The translations under genes were made by a program, and so were the position numbers. Positions 10,390-22,125 of a stretch of 64,000 nt of DNA are shown one piece after another. The notes beneath the pieces are model-generated. The model was not told the DNA's origin, did no database searches, and saw only the letters and a program-made list of their open reading frames with translations. The DNA lies in assembly GCA_037042185.1 (NCBI GenBank), contig JAXQJY010000029.1, positions 682,001 to 746,000 of the forward strand, written 5' to 3'. This DNA comes from Sordariomycetes sp. S80-01Y. Its lineage: Eukaryota > Ascomycota > Sordariomycetes. The first letter of the stretch is position 1. Each line of letters begins with the position of its first letter.

Positions 10390-10987
10390 ATGCCCCCCAA
10401 GAAGGTCGCCCGTGCTCCCCAGGAGAACATCTCCCTGGGCCCCTCTGCCCGTGATGGTAAATTCATCCCCTAGAGATCTTGTCATCGCCGACAGCAGTGC
10501 TAACAACTTGCTAGGCGAGCTCGTCTTTGGCGTTGCCCGTATCTTCGCCTCTTTCAACGACACCTTCGTCCACATCACCGATCTCAGGTTCGTCGACACT
10601 TGAAGCCCCCCAACCCCACCACGTTGGCAGGTCTATATATGCTTGGTTCTCTTGGCTAACGTGGGTGATTCCAGCGGCCGTGAGACCATCACCCGTGTCA
10701 CCGGTGGCATGAAGGTCAAGGCCGACCGTGACGAGTCCTCCCCCTACGCCGCCATGTTGGCAGCCCAGGACGTCGCCGCCCGCTGCAAGGAGCTCGGCAT
10801 CAACGCTCTGCACATCAAGATCCGCGCCACCGGTGGTAACGGCACCAAGACCCCCGGCCCCGGTGCCCAGTCCGCCCTCCGCGCCCTCGCCCGTGCTGGC
10901 ATGAAGATCGGCCGCATCGAGGACGTTACCCCCACCCCCTCCGACTCTACCCGCAGAAAGGGTGGTCGCCGTGGTCGTCGTCTCTGA
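10390..10987 (+). CDS. RPS14: 40S ribosomal protein S14 (uS11)
   Basis: Exons 10390-10456, 10515-10587 and 10675-10987 give 150 residues. Introns of 58 and 87 nt have GTAAAT...CTAG and GTTCGT...CCAG ends, with GCTAAC branch points. The joined protein starts [20 protein letters not shown] and continues with [20 protein letters not shown], then [20 protein letters not shown]. It ends with the conserved basic [11 protein letters not shown] tail. It is part of the platform of the small subunit near the mRNA exit and is also needed for late 20S pre-rRNA processing. It is divergent from RPL7. Confidence 0.98.
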
Positions 10988-11444
10988 GCTGGTGCGCGGT
11001 GGTGCATCGAGGTTGGAGGCAATGGCGCCGGGTTGCTGGACAGGGAAGGATCTCGTGGATGTCTTGGTATCTCTGGTGGCTCTGAGAATAAATACGCGGG
11101 GAACGGCTTTATTTGCCTGGTCTCCATTCTACCCCGCCTAGCGCGCTACGTGCTGGCGGGCTGTAGACAGTTTACGAATTTGCCCGAAGAAGGCCTATGA
11201 AACGAACTTCCCTGCCAGGATTCCTATCATGATATGTGAGGAGGCGTTGTTTGGTGAAAAGTTGAATCGATGAATTCATGACTTATGAAAACCTGATAAC
11301 TCAAATGACCTGTGAAGAGGTACCACAGTGATCTATTCGATACTCATCGACGGCCCAGAACTACGTGCTCTATATGCTTCCATGCTTGCCAAACGCCTCG
11401 CTCAACGGTCTAAGGATCTCCCTCAAATCAGATCGAAATATCCC
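10988..11444. other. Convergent 3' flanks of RPS14 and RAD26
   Basis: No gene is visible. The stretch should contain the 3' UTRs of two convergent genes. Confidence 0.5.
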
Positions 11445-14400
11445 TTACTTGTAGCCCGCCTTCAGCCTCCAGATGGACCGACCACGACTCCCCTGCTTGA
11501 AGATCTCGGCGCAGATGTCGAGCGCCTTTTTGAACTCCTCCTGTTCCTTGTTATCCTTGCAAATACTTTTGAAGTGCTCAACAATCATCTTGGTCACAGC
11601 CTGGCCTCCTTGCCTGGTGATGAAGGTTTGGATCAGGGGTACGAAGTCCCTGGCCTTCTTGGCCTTGATGGGCCCGGTGTTGCTGCTGCTGCTGAGGCCC
11701 TGGCGGTCCGCCAGGTTGTTCATGATGCCTGCCGAGCTAGGTCCGCCGCGGCCACGACGGCCTGTGGGACGCTGGCCGACCTCGCCGGTCCAGGTGACGG
11801 TCCCTGTAGGCACTGCGTTGGCTTCCTCGTTGGCGCGCTTGAGGTGAGCGGCCGCAGACCGGCTGTCCTGTTTCGCCGCCCTTCGAAGTTGGTCCAAATC
11901 CACAGCGGTTCTGTTCGGCCCATTGATGATTTGCTCGTGATCATAGGCACTGCCCACAGTCCGGGCAAAGATTCCCTCCAGCATGCGCCTCTCATCGTTG
12001 ATAGATTTGTCCTCCTTGTATTCTTCGACGGTGGCGAGGCCGTCGATGTTCTTGATCGCTGACTCTTCTTGATCTGGCGCCTTGGTGTGTACCTCAACGT
12101 CTCCAGATCCTTGCTTGGAGGCGTCGTCAAAATTTACCTCAGCCCCTTGGAACATGGCGCTCCTTTGCCCGCCGCCTGTGTCGCCTGGGTTGAAGGTGAA
12201 CAAATCGTACAGGTCAGACAGGTCGTAACTGCTGCGCTGCTTCGGATCTTTGAGCACCTTGTTCGTCATGAATTGCTTGAAGATCTGGCGATGATATATC
12301 TTCTCTTCGATCGTACCCTCAGTCATCAGCCGGTAGATCTTGACGGGCTTCATTTGGCCAAGTCTCCAGGCTCGTTCGCGCGCTTGCAGGTCGGTAGATG
12401 GGTTCCAGTCCGGGTCGAAGATGATGATGCGATCGGCACCTGTCAAATTAGTTCCGAGACCTCCAGTCCGGGTGGTCATAAGAAAGACGTGTATGTCGGG
12501 GGTCTCGTTAAACCGATCGATCATGTCCTGGCGCTGATCAATGGGGGTCTCGCCGTCCATTCGGCAGTAATTAATGCGAAGCTCCTTCATTTGTTTCTCA
12601 ATGATCTGAAGCATCTGTTTGCCTTGGGAGAAAAGCAGGGTCTTGTGGCCGTTCGGGATCATGTACTTGGTCAGAAGGTCAAGGGTGAGTTGCAGCTTGG
12701 CCGATAGGTGAGGACTGCCCCACTGGTAACCCGCCTTCGAGCTTAGAGTCTTGTCTAGAAGATCGGGATGATTGCAGATCTTTCGGAGGATGTCGATACC
12801 ATAGAGCGACTGGCGCCGCTTGTCCAGGATAGCCGTGACCTCATCGGAGTTGAGGAACTCCACGTACGCCTTCTTCTGACCCTCCGTCAACTTGCAGAAC
12901 AACACCTGTTCTGTCTTCTCGGGCAAATCCGCCGCGACGTCAACCTTCAGCCTCTGTAGCAGATACTTGCTAATGGCGCCTTTGAGGATCTCAGCCCGCT
13001 GTTCTGCCTGTACGACCTGGAAGTTGGAGGCATTGGCATAACCGCCCTGTTTGATGGGAATCTCGAACTGCTCCCTGAACTCCATCAGGTTGCCCAAGCG
13101 CATTGGGGAGATGAAGTCGAACAACGACCATAACTCGGTCAAGTTGTTCTGCACGGGGGTACCCGACAGGATGAGTCGGTTCCGGGTGTAGAGTTCCTTG
13201 CACGTAATAGTGATCTCGGCGTTCGGGTTTCGAATCTTGTGACCCTCGTCGAGAACAGCATATTCCCACTCAACAGGCTGGAGTACATCGGCGTACGTTT
13301 GGAGGCCAGTGTAGGTGGTGACGAGCACATGTCCACTCTTGACAACGTTATTGACAATCTTCTTGACGTGGCTGCCACTTCCCGCTCTCGATCCTTTTTT
13401 GTAATTGTCCAAGTCGTAAGCGTCTTCTCGTTCCGGGTTCATCATGCCGCTGCCAGAAGAGTGCAGGATCGAGACACGCAGTGGTGGCCACCATCGATGG
13501 AACTCTGCTACCCATTGACGTAGTAAAGTAGCCGGTGCTACAACTAGGACTGGTCGCTTTAGCTTTTTGCTGTAGTGAAGCGCGGCGATCAAAGCGATGA
13601 GCTGAACCGTCTTGCCCAATCCCATCTCGTCGCCGATGATGCCTCCAACTTCCTGTTTGTACAACTCGACCAACCATTGCACACCAGTACGTTGGTATCC
13701 GAACAACGTCGAGTAGATGTCGCCCGGCAATCTGAGGTTCATGTCTTCGTCGACAACGTGGTCCGGCTTGTCGGGCGCGGGCTTATGCCACTCGGCCATG
13801 TTTTCGTCACTCACATAGCCATCGACCGCATCAGCCTCCTTCCTCCGTGACCTCCGAGCTCGGCTTCTTCGATTAACCCAGTCCTCGAGACGCTTTTTGT
13901 AGATCCTCTCATTTCCGTCGTCAAGCTTGCTGAGGTCGATCGCATCGTTGTCCTTAGCTTTTGCCTTGGCCTTGGTCCGCCTCCGTTGCTCGCGAACCAG
14001 ATCTTCCTCGTTCCCCTGCTGCCAGACTCCAACGTCACTCTCGGATGTCGGTTCTTCCGAAGGTTTGAAGTCGGCTGATGGCGAACGCGATTCTCGCGAT
14101 GGTTCTTGAGCCTCTTGGGTTTTCTGCTTTTTTCGAGGGCGCATGCCAAACTCGCTCTGCGCCGATGATTTTGAGGCCGTCGCAACCTTCTCTCGAGGCA
14201 CCTCATCAAGGAACCCGGGCGCTCGCAATTGCTGATGCGATGTCGGCCCTTCCTCCTCGTCATCTAGCTCCTTTGCCGCGGCGTCCTCCTCTGCCTCCAG
14301 GATGGAGCTGGCAAAGTCGCCCTCGAGTCCAGCGGGCCTCGGTCCTCCAATCTTCGCGAATGGGGTGATCTTTCCGGTCCGGACGAGGAAATCATACTGG

Positions 14401-14906
14401 CTCTCGCCGGGATGTCTCATGGTTTTACCGCCTTGGGGCTCATTCGGAGTTTCCTCATTACGCTTCTTTATGCGGGACCGGAAGTCCGAGATGTCACCGT
14501 CGATCTGCTTGATCTGCTCTTCGAGCTTGTCGATCTCCTTCTGGATGATGCGTTTCTTGTAGAGGTTGTCGGAGAACCTCCTGAACTGAATCTTCTCCCG
14601 ACTGAGTTGAGTCTGCAGCCGCTGTCGCGACTCTTCGAGCTTGTCGATGCGCTTCTGGTCCTTCTTGTCCTCCTGCTCCACCAGCGCAGCGTTGGCCTGG
14701 GCTGTTATGTCGCGCTCAACGTCATTCTGATCACGAACGTTCCCAGCCAGATCCTTAAGCGCGTCTTCCTCGGTCATGCCGACGAGGTCTTTCTTATCAA
14801 CTGGAACATCGGGCTCTGAATTTTCTCGTGCAGCTTTCGCGACATGGTCGACTAAATCACTGTCGGGTGGAGGAGGGAATGATGCCTCCTCTGCGTTGGA
14901 CGCCAT
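11445..14906 (-). CDS. RAD26: Rad26/CSB-type SNF2 ATPase, transcription-coupled repair
   Basis: A single 1153-residue frame. Residues 70-150 form a charged coiled coil and 200-395 are acidic/basic linker with nuclear-type KKQK and RRSRRK clusters. The SNF2 ATPase starts about 395 (LFGYQRTGVQWLVELY), with Walker A GDEMGLGKTVQ near 426 and DEGH near 553. Motif III SGTPVQNNLTELWSLFDFIS follows. The second lobe has the LLFSQGKQMLQIIEKQM block, TTRTGGLGTNLT, and FDPDWNPSTDLQARERAWRL. The order and the family-typical link (ERIYKKRLEDWV before the ATPase) fit Rad26/Rhp26/ERCC6 rather than chromatin remodelers. It is expected to remodel stalled RNA polymerase II at DNA lesions in the nucleus. No intron is needed. 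Confidence 0.93.
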   Translation of the reverse strand: MASNAEEASFPPPPDSDLVDHVAKAARENSEPDVPVDKKDLVGMTEEDALKDLAGNVRDQNDVERDITAQANAALVEQEDKKDQKRIDKLEESRQRLQTQLSREKIQFRRFSDNLYKKRIIQKEIDKLEEQIKQIDGDISDFRSRIKKRNEETPNEPQGGKTMRHPGESQYDFLVRTGKITPFAKIGGPRPAGLEGDFASSILEAEEDAAAKELDDEEEGPTSHQQLRAPGFLDEVPREKVATASKSSAQSEFGMRPRKKQKTQEAQEPSRESRSPSADFKPSEEPTSESDVGVWQQGNEEDLVREQRRRTKAKAKAKDNDAIDLSKLDDGNERIYKKRLEDWVNRRSRARRSRRKEADAVDGYVSDENMAEWHKPAPDKPDHVVDEDMNLRLPGDIYSTLFGYQRTGVQWLVELYKQEVGGIIGDEMGLGKTVQLIALIAALHYSKKLKRPVLVVAPATLLRQWVAEFHRWWPPLRVSILHSSGSGMMNPEREDAYDLDNYKKGSRAGSGSHVKKIVNNVVKSGHVLVTTYTGLQTYADVLQPVEWEYAVLDEGHKIRNPNAEITITCKELYTRNRLILSGTPVQNNLTELWSLFDFISPMRLGNLMEFREQFEIPIKQGGYANASNFQVVQAEQRAEILKGAISKYLLQRLKVDVAADLPEKTEQVLFCKLTEGQKKAYVEFLNSDEVTAILDKRRQSLYGIDILRKICNHPDLLDKTLSSKAGYQWGSPHLSAKLQLTLDLLTKYMIPNGHKTLLFSQGKQMLQIIEKQMKELRINYCRMDGETPIDQRQDMIDRFNETPDIHVFLMTTRTGGLGTNLTGADRIIIFDPDWNPSTDLQARERAWRLGQMKPVKIYRLMTEGTIEEKIYHRQIFKQFMTNKVLKDPKQRSSYDLSDLYDLFTFNPGDTGGGQRSAMFQGAEVNFDDASKQGSGDVEVHTKAPDQEESAIKNIDGLATVEEYKEDKSINDERRMLEGIFARTVGSAYDHEQIINGPNRTAVDLDQLRRAAKQDSRSAAAHLKRANEEANAVPTGTVTWTGEVGQRPTGRRGRGGPSSAGIMNNLADRQGLSSSSNTGPIKAKKARDFVPLIQTFITRQGGQAVTKMIVEHFKSICKDNKEQEEFKKALDICAEIFKQGSRGRSIWRLKAGYK

Positions 14907-15584
14907 GACTGCGCAGGACGGAAAAAGGCCGAGCCAGCTAAATCGGGGCTGAAGGAGTTCCAGGCCACTCCCTCGTCAAGATTGTTGATGAATCGTCCTG
15001 GAAGCGCAGGTTTTGAGTTACGTTCAGCACCTGGCCGAGGATCGTGAACGGGGAGAAAATGAGTGATCGTGAATGCAGCAAGACAGCCACGCCATCTACA
15101 GTTGAGCGAGGCACATGACCGAGAAAACTCCGTCGTCTCTGGCTCTCTGGTCTCTGTGAGTCAGAGCCTCCAGCAAACAAAGTTAAACGACTGCGCAGCT
15201 TCAAACCGTGAAGGGAGGATTTGTCAGTGGAAAGAATTCGAGGCCGATGACGCACTGAAGGGTAAGATGAGGCTGCGATTCGCAGGGTCGTGCATAAACT
15301 TTAGTGCCGTTGCACGGAGCGCTCTCATTGGTTCAAAGTCCCCAGTGCATCGGCCCAGTGCCTGGCACAAGTTGACTTCACTGACATCTGCACTAACAAT
15401 TTCCAGCTTACCTACGATGGCCGGGGGTTCAGACTCCAGCAGGATCGCGAGAGAGTCGCAACCCATCAAGGCAGATGAATGTTGGTGTTGACATGCCACT
15501 ATGGGCTTCATCACATGACACGGGACTACTTTAGCGCTCCTTCAGCCCTCTCTGAGAGACACCCTCATCTTCAAATCCCTCGCG
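14907..15584. other. Divergent promoter region RAD26 / ketopantoate reductase-like gene
   Basis: 678 bp between divergent start codons. The CTAAC-TTTCCAG-like stretch at about 15390-15410 could be the end of a 5' UTR intron of the plus-strand gene. No gene is supported here. Confidence 0.45.
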
Positions 15585-16952
15585 ATGGTGTCCCCGGCTC
15601 AAAGCGGCCTCGGGCCACTGAGAGCTCTGAATGTCTCAGCAGTCACATCAAGTCGACTGTTCCCGCCTGCCAGGGCTCTGAAAATCTGTTCCTGCATCAG
15701 ATCGTATTCCATGGCTACCTCATACCCACCCTGGCTCCAAGACATCCTCGACTCCCCCTCAGAAGCTCCTCGAGTCTATGCGTGGGCCCCTCACCGCCTC
15801 CCCTCGAAGAAATCCTACGATGATCGGAGGATATACATACTTGGAATGGGAAACATTGGGCGCCTCTACACTTCCCGTCTCGCAGCCATCTCACCAAATC
15901 CACCACCCATCACACTAGTGCTCCACCGCCGGAGCCAATTTGAAGAATGGGAGGCCGCAGGACGCTCCGTCACCATCATCTCCCCGGATGGAAAGTCAGA
16001 GGATAGGACTGCCTCAGGGCTGGATGTTGAGTTCTGGACCACAGAACCTCCTCGCGACGAAGGCGAAGCTCGCGAGATCTCGCCCATCAGCAACCTCATC
16101 CTCGCGACCAAGTCCACCATCGCCATCCCCCAAGTAGACAGACTACGCCGCTACCTGACATCTGCGAGCACCGTCGCCCTCGCCCAGAACGGCATGCCCA
16201 AACTCTGGCCGCCGCACGGGCCAGCCTACGTCAAGGAGCGCTTCCCTGCCTCGGACGCCCCCAGCTTCGCTGCTCTGATCAACACGCACGGGGTGATCAA
16301 CCTGGGGCCCTTCAGGAGCAAGCTCGCCTCGCCAGCCGACGCCAAAGCTGGTCTGATACTTCCCGGCTCAGCGGGGAGCGGGCGCGCGGTGGGGTTCTTG
16401 GAGACGGTGGCCGGTGCGCCGGGGTTGAGAAGTGAGTATGTTGATAGCGCGAGGCTTTGGGCTCTGCAGCTGGAGAAGTTGGTGGTCAATTCGGTCATCA
16501 ACCCCATCACTGCAATTCTGAGAGTCAAGAACGGGGCGCTCTTCCGGGCCGAAGAAGGAGTGCTGGTCGAGATTATGGACAGGCTGCTCAAGGAGATGAG
16601 CGCCGTTTTCCAAGCACTCGTTGTGCACCCCAGCGTGGCCGACATCCTCCAGAAAGGCAACCCGAAAGCCAGAGTGGACACAGAGGCCTATATTGCGCGT
16701 TTTGCGGTCAAACCCCTGAGGGACATGCTCTGGGGCGTGGGATACCGGGTGACTGAGAACCACAGCTCGATGTTCCAAGACGTGCAAGCTGGGAGGAGCA
16801 CGGAAATCAGGGATTTCAACGGTTGGGTCGTTGATATGGCGAGGTTCTTACCTGGAAATATAGATGTCTCGGCTAACGAGAAGATCATTGATATCGTTGA
16901 GAGTGGAAGGGTTCTTGGCGAGAAAGATTTGGGAGAGGCCATCCTCCGCTGA
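15585..16952 (+). CDS. 2-dehydropantoate 2-reductase family protein
   Basis: 455 residues with no intron. Residues 1-40 are rich in Ser, Arg and Ala and end RSYSMATSYPP, like a mitochondrial targeting peptide; a second ATG there (MATSYPP) could start a cytosolic form. The Rossmann motif YILGMGNIGRLYTSRLAA (about 85-102) is followed by an ApbA/PanE domain. That domain has a conserved asparagine in ALAQNGMP and a C-terminal helical half containing LEKLVVNSVINPITAIL. The family reduces ketopantoate to pantoate for coenzyme A synthesis. Many fungal paralogues have unknown substrates, so the family is certain but the exact reaction is not. Confidence 0.88.
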   Translation: MVSPAQSGLGPLRALNVSAVTSSRLFPPARALKICSCIRSYSMATSYPPWLQDILDSPSEAPRVYAWAPHRLPSKKSYDDRRIYILGMGNIGRLYTSRLAAISPNPPPITLVLHRRSQFEEWEAAGRSVTIISPDGKSEDRTASGLDVEFWTTEPPRDEGEAREISPISNLILATKSTIAIPQVDRLRRYLTSASTVALAQNGMPKLWPPHGPAYVKERFPASDAPSFAALINTHGVINLGPFRSKLASPADAKAGLILPGSAGSGRAVGFLETVAGAPGLRSEYVDSARLWALQLEKLVVNSVINPITAILRVKNGALFRAEEGVLVEIMDRLLKEMSAVFQALVVHPSVADILQKGNPKARVDTEAYIARFAVKPLRDMLWGVGYRVTENHSSMFQDVQAGRSTEIRDFNGWVVDMARFLPGNIDVSANEKIIDIVESGRVLGEKDLGEAILR

Positions 16953-17825
16953 GGATCCGAAAACTTGATAAATAGCTACCAACACACTGCTCAGCTGATT
17001 AGATCCCGGGTTCCAGTGAGACACAGACTCGAAATCCATCTGTATTTGTAGCGCACATTCTTTCAAAGTGTAACCAGATAACGCTGGACTCGCAACTCGC
17101 CACGATACTGCGGTTGCTAGTGTTGCTGAAGTGTCACCCGCCGGTAAGCAGGATTTTCGTCAACAAATAGTCGAAAATAGCGGCATAGCAAATTTTGGAA
17201 AAGGGGGTACCACTACCAAAACTTTTGCTGTTCCATCGTACCATCACTCTCTGGGTAGTATTACATGCTAATCCAATACAATTTCAACCACCGCATTAAG
17301 TCATTACAATCCTCGCAGACTAGTTGAAGAACCTGAAAAAAAGACCACTCCGTCGCGTTCCCACACTTGCAGCCCATTAATCACCTCGTGCTGCGTAGAA
17401 CAGCCACTTAATTATTACATTCCGCCCAGACCGAGATCCCCAGTCTATCGCTCCGTCTATTCGCCTCAAACCCCATCTCAGTGTACACCCTGAACATAAG
17501 GAGAAATTTTTGTTGTGGATGGGCTCAGACGTTGAGCGCCAATGTGTTTGCTGGTTGTTGCTGCGTCGACAACCTCCGGGAGTTGCAGTCGTCGAAGAAT
17601 GACATTCCACGGAGGATTATCACTGATATTAAGTTTTTTGCTTTTGAAGCCTCACATTTAGTAGGGTATTTTTTTCGTTTTTGCAGGCTGCTATCTCCGC
17701 GTGAGCGCATCTCCTCTATCGTTTCTTCGGCGTTTCGTGTAGCGTCGTCAGTCATCGTACGGGTAAAAAGAAAAGGTCACCCCAATGGGCGGCCAGAGTT
17801 GAGGTCCAACATGATTCCGGTCAGG
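16953..17825. other. Convergent 3' flanks
   Basis: 873 bp between the stop codons of two convergent genes. The stretch is AT-richer than the genes around it, with several A/T runs. No gene is supported. Confidence 0.5.
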
Positions 17826-19233
17826 TTACTGTCCAGGCTGTGGCGAGGTCTGCTGCGGCTGCGCAAGCCAAGGCGGGGAGTAGAGTTCTGTTGCTGGCTC
17901 GACGGCAGACGTGACAGCTTCAGGGTCTATCGGCGACGACGTCGCGCCAGCTTCGGTGTCAGCAGGCGCGTCGCCCCAGAGCTCCTCATATCGGTCGCGG
18001 CAGGCTACTGGCGTAAAGCCTGCGCCGAGTTTGCTGGAGACTATGCGCCACTTCTCGTTTTCGTAGTCCTCGAGGGCGTCGCGTAGTTTTTTATCCTATG
18101 CACATCAGCACACATTCACAAAGAGCCGCAGCTCCGAACTCGTCCATGGACGTTAGAGGCGAGCGTGCGCAAAGCGCGATGTCCTGTTCGGGGCAGCTTA
18201 CCATTTCTGCATTCCACTGCTTGGTCTTCGCCTTCAGCTTCGTGCAGTACCGCACCTGCAAGGTCCCGGAGGACCGACCCGGGAAGAAATCAGCGATTTG
18301 CTTCCAGGTCAGGTTCTTCTTCTCCTTCAACTCGATGAGGAGCTGGTCATCCTCTGTCGTGAACTTCAGCTTGGGCCCTTTGGGTCGCGGTGCGGGCTCA
18401 GGCATGCCCGTCTGCCCAACAACACTGGGAGCTCCACCAACGTCCTCGCGCCGCATCACCTTTGCGCTTGGTTCGGAATCGGGCAGGCGGTGGTGGTGGT
18501 GCGTGGGAGGCGGCTGGGGAATCGTGGACGAGACCGACTGCGCGTACGACTGGCCCATGTGCCCGTGATGAAGGCCTGCCAGCTCCGAGTGTTCCATGCT
18601 AGGCATGGAGTGGACGGGGACCTCGATGTCGTCGGGCCGCGGCCGCTTCAGCCCCGTCGGTCCTTGATGCCCGTGGGTTGGGGTTGGGGTGGGCATCGGA
18701 TGGTACATGGGACTGATGACTTGGCCGGCAGGGTCGAAGTGCGCGGTTGCCATGCGGCTGTGAGCCATCTGCGAAGGATCCATGATCAGGTGGGATGGAT
18801 GCTGTTGATGATGCTGGTGCTGGTGCTGATGCTGGTGCTGGTGCTGGTGCGGCCCAGGCATGGCCTGCGGATGGTTCTGAGAGAGGCCATGGGGGTTTTC
18901 GTGCCCGCTTGCTTCGTGGATCACCCCGTGCTGCTGAGCCGGATGCTGCAGAGGATGCCGGTATTGCTGCGGATGCGCGTACTGCTGCTGGTTGGGCGAG
19001 TTGTACTCCGGTCCGCCGCGACCCTGCTGCGCTGCTATATGGCTCCCATTGTCGTGATAGTCCACATGAGGATGACCAACTTGGGAGTAGTCGCCCGCCA
19101 GCCTGGCGTCGACGCATGGGACCTGCCCGAGCTCGCTGCTCTGGCTGGTCGCTGAAGTATGGGGAGTAATGTTCAAACCTGCAGTTGCCCTCGAGGGCCG
19201 CGTGAAGAGATGGGAATGCTGAAGAGCGAGCAA
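17826..19233 (-). CDS. Myb/SANT DNA-binding transcription factor, His-Gln rich (5' end unresolved)
   Basis: Exons up to 18202 and 18095-17826 join in frame across a 106-nt intron (GTAAGC donor, GCATAG acceptor). A first Myb/SANT repeat (KLKFTTEDDQLLIELKEKK, then LTWKQIADFFPGRSSGTLQ) ends exon 1. A second (DALEDYENEKWRIVSSKLG, then ACRDRYEELW) is in exon 2 and is missed without the splice. The N-terminal half is low-complexity, with a His-Gln run (about 18795-18860), proline, and histidine, as in fungal regulators. The frame is open at 19233, but that codon is TTG and no in-frame ATG exists nearby. The true start must come from an upstream exon that I could not define. The target genes are unknown. 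Confidence 0.75.
18795..18860 (-). repeat. Coding His-Gln microsatellite in the Myb gene
   Basis: A run of CAGCACCAGCATCAGCAC-like hexamers encodes alternating His and Gln. Length polymorphism between strains would be expected for such a repeat. Confidence 0.8.
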
Positions 19234-21770
19234 TTTGAGCGGAATGGGTGGGATTAGATACCACCTCTCGGACGATATCCCCAGCCTATAAGTGGGCAGC
19301 TATAGGGCCACAGGCATCCACGCGTAAGTCGTTCCGGGTGGAAAATCGCGTCCTGACCGTCGCGTATGCTGATTCGGGTTGTCGAGCCGGTTTATTATGA
19401 ATCGATAAAGCTCAACTGCCGAATCGGGAGGCGCTGAAGTCGGTGAAATAGCGAAAGTAGGGGGGTCCGACCGATGGAGCAAGGGAAAGTCGTGGAGAGA
19501 GGCGGATAGTAGCCGTATTTCAAAGAAGTGATGCCAGCCTGACGGTGAGTGCCGAGCGTACCATCAGGTTTTCCCTTTTTTTTTTCCCTCCTTCAATGTG
19601 GCCGTTCCGGATGAGGGCCCAATATGCTTCCCAAGTGTACCCTCCGTGAGGCACCAGATGGAATTATCAAACGAGTGACAGATATAGTATTTCCTTTCAA
19701 CGACTGCTTCGAGGCAACATCTGGGGCTTGCGTAATAGTACCGACCTGGCGTTCGTTCACATATGGAATAAGAAACGAGAGAGGACTGGGAGGGATATAT
19801 CGTGTACCGGGAGTCCCAGGGCTTGTAGGCGTCCAAGCTTTTAAGCAGATCCAACGATAGATACAGGCGGGTACGGACCCGCCACTCTCCTGAACCCAGA
19901 TGCTGTGCCAATCTACATTTTCGGACGGCGCATATGAGAACGTTATGCCGGTTCTAGGATGCCGGTTTTAGAAACAAAGTATCGCCCCCCCATACCCCTG
20001 GCTGCCAACCCCTGGTGTGATGATGCAACTGGGGCAAGCGACGAACCCAGGACGACAATCATCTGGACTCTCACAAGGAGGAAGCGAAGCATGATTCTCC
20101 CTGATGACAGGTGCCTTAGTGAGCATGTGAGGATGGCTGGGCAAGTCACAGAGAGGCCTGACGACATGGGCTGAAACAAGAGCTTCACCGGCTACTGCAC
20201 AGCAGACTGGGCCTCAATTGCAGCTTTTCCAGGAACCGTGCGGTTCCGGTAACAAAGTTGTCAGGCAGCCCTAAGGCCGGAGTATCGACCCACGACAAGG
20301 CTCGCTTGAAGAGCAGGCGGGTCTTGAACGGGCACTTGGGTCTTGCCAGCGCTGGGTGAAGGTGCGGCGCGATCTTGGTTGGGGAGGGGTGGCCGTACAA
20401 CGTCCGGGGGTTATGACCGGAGTCGCAGCCCAGTTCCGAACCAGGGTATGCCAGTAAGCCCTCTGTCTCCGTCGCTGCAAAGAATCCAGTGGCTTCTCCA
20501 AACGCCGACGCGTGAGAGAAGGAGAAAAAATTAATGAGTGGGAACTCATGTGATCTGGACTGTGAGCGAAGCAGCAAGCAAATGTGGGTGGGACCGTGAT
20601 AGGAATAGTATCTGGCGCACGTTGCAAGCGCAAAGGCAAAATGGCGCCCAACTTTGGCAATTAACGTCATGATGGGCAGCAGCATCCGGATCGACGACAG
20701 CCAAGGTGGCGACTTGGGAGTCTCTCGCGTGAGAGGACGCCTTCGATGCCCAAGGAACAGGGAAGGGCGCCAAGGCAAAGCCAGGCTAGGCTCCAGACTA
20801 GGGAGAATATGTGTCGTGCACGTCGTTGGCGGAGGCTGTGAGGCAAAAATGTTCGAGCCAAGGGACCACTACGCGGGTGTGGACTGCTCGCAGGGCTTCG
20901 CTCGCCCATCGCCAACTTATGAGCGCGTCCAGTCCTCAAACAAAAAGGAAGGCAGAGGCTGATGCGTCATTCAATGCCCGTCTAACATCCCCTAAGCACT
21001 CGAGGAATCGGCTGGACCCGCTTAGAGCGCGAGTTGGAGCTTGAGAAGACGAACAGTCTCGTTGAGCAGCCGATAGACCACGGGAGCGGAAGTGAGGCTG
21101 GATGCGATGACGGGCGACAGGGTTCGCCGCTCAGCCTCCAAGATTCTGCTTCGGCGGTTCCCCGTCCCCCGTGTCCCCTCTGCGCTCTGTCCTCTATTAC
21201 CGGGTAATACGAATATTCACCGTCGACGGTCGACCGTCTACCGCCTACCGGTGGCCCGTGTCGAGTCTTGACATGCGATTGTCAGCCAACGGTCCAACGG
21301 TCTGCCGCCGCCGCCGTCATGATCCCGGTGCTACTCGTACGAAAGATGTACGGCTGCCGATCTTGGACGAGTCGAATGGCCAAAGTTTCCGTCGGCTGCA
21401 GCTGCACCTCTGCCACCATCATGAGCGCAGCGCGGTGCTGCCGCTCGACCGAGCGCCAGGACAGAGGCAGCGTGCCTGTGCAACGCCATGACTTCACGCA
21501 CCGGGACCCCGGGGACCCAGGGAGCAGAACCTGGAGCAGGTCGAGCCGCAGTGGCGGCGTCTTGCTGACAATTGCGATGTCGGTGGTGGCCTTGTGGGTG
21601 CGCCAACTGTGCGCCAGCTGCGCGCCCGCATCGTCGCGAGGGTGCGAGGGCAGGAGGGGTGCATGGTGGTGGGCGCTTGATTAATCTCATCCGCAATCGA
21701 CCATCGTCATGCCTTGCGTTCCCTGGAGCAGGGCCACCCCGGGCGCCCCATGATTGGCGACATGCGTTGC

Positions 21771-21802
21771 TGGGCAGGGCAGGGCAGGACAGGGCAGGAC
21801 GG
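21771..21802 (+). repeat. GGCAG/GGACA pentamer-decamer tandem repeat
   Basis: The sequence is several copies of GGGCA and GGACA units in a row (TGGGCAGGGCAGGGCAGGAC followed by a second AGGGCAGGAC). It lies in the gene-free stretch. Confidence 0.7.
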
Positions 21803-22125
21803 AGCAGGTTGCAGGGTTGCAGCCTGTCCGCCGTCAGCGCTTCCAGAACAAGTCCCCGTGGTGAGTGGTGAGCAGTCGGCTCGAGGGTCGTGGAGAGCGA
21901 TCCGGTGCAAGATCTGGAGGTGATGCAAAGGTTGGGTTGGTTGCTGAGGGCAGCACGCCCAAGGTGCTGCCCAGGTACTGACTTGCCTTATGCTCCAATA
22001 GCACTCCTTAGGAGCACTAGCCTCACCTCTCCAGGGCGAGTACCTATAGTATCTATAGTTTTAGTGCCTGAGCGTTGGCCGGTGACCACTCGCAGTCACG
22101 GCGCCAGTGCAGTGGTGCCTCGGTA

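Noticed and set aside
11328-14906. Long plus-strand frames opposite RAD26 and opposite PRP8
   Set aside because: They are antisense shadows of GC-biased coding sequence without domain similarity.
17481-18086. A 201-codon plus-strand frame
   Set aside because: It lies opposite the second exon of the Myb gene and its 3' flank and has no conserved blocks.
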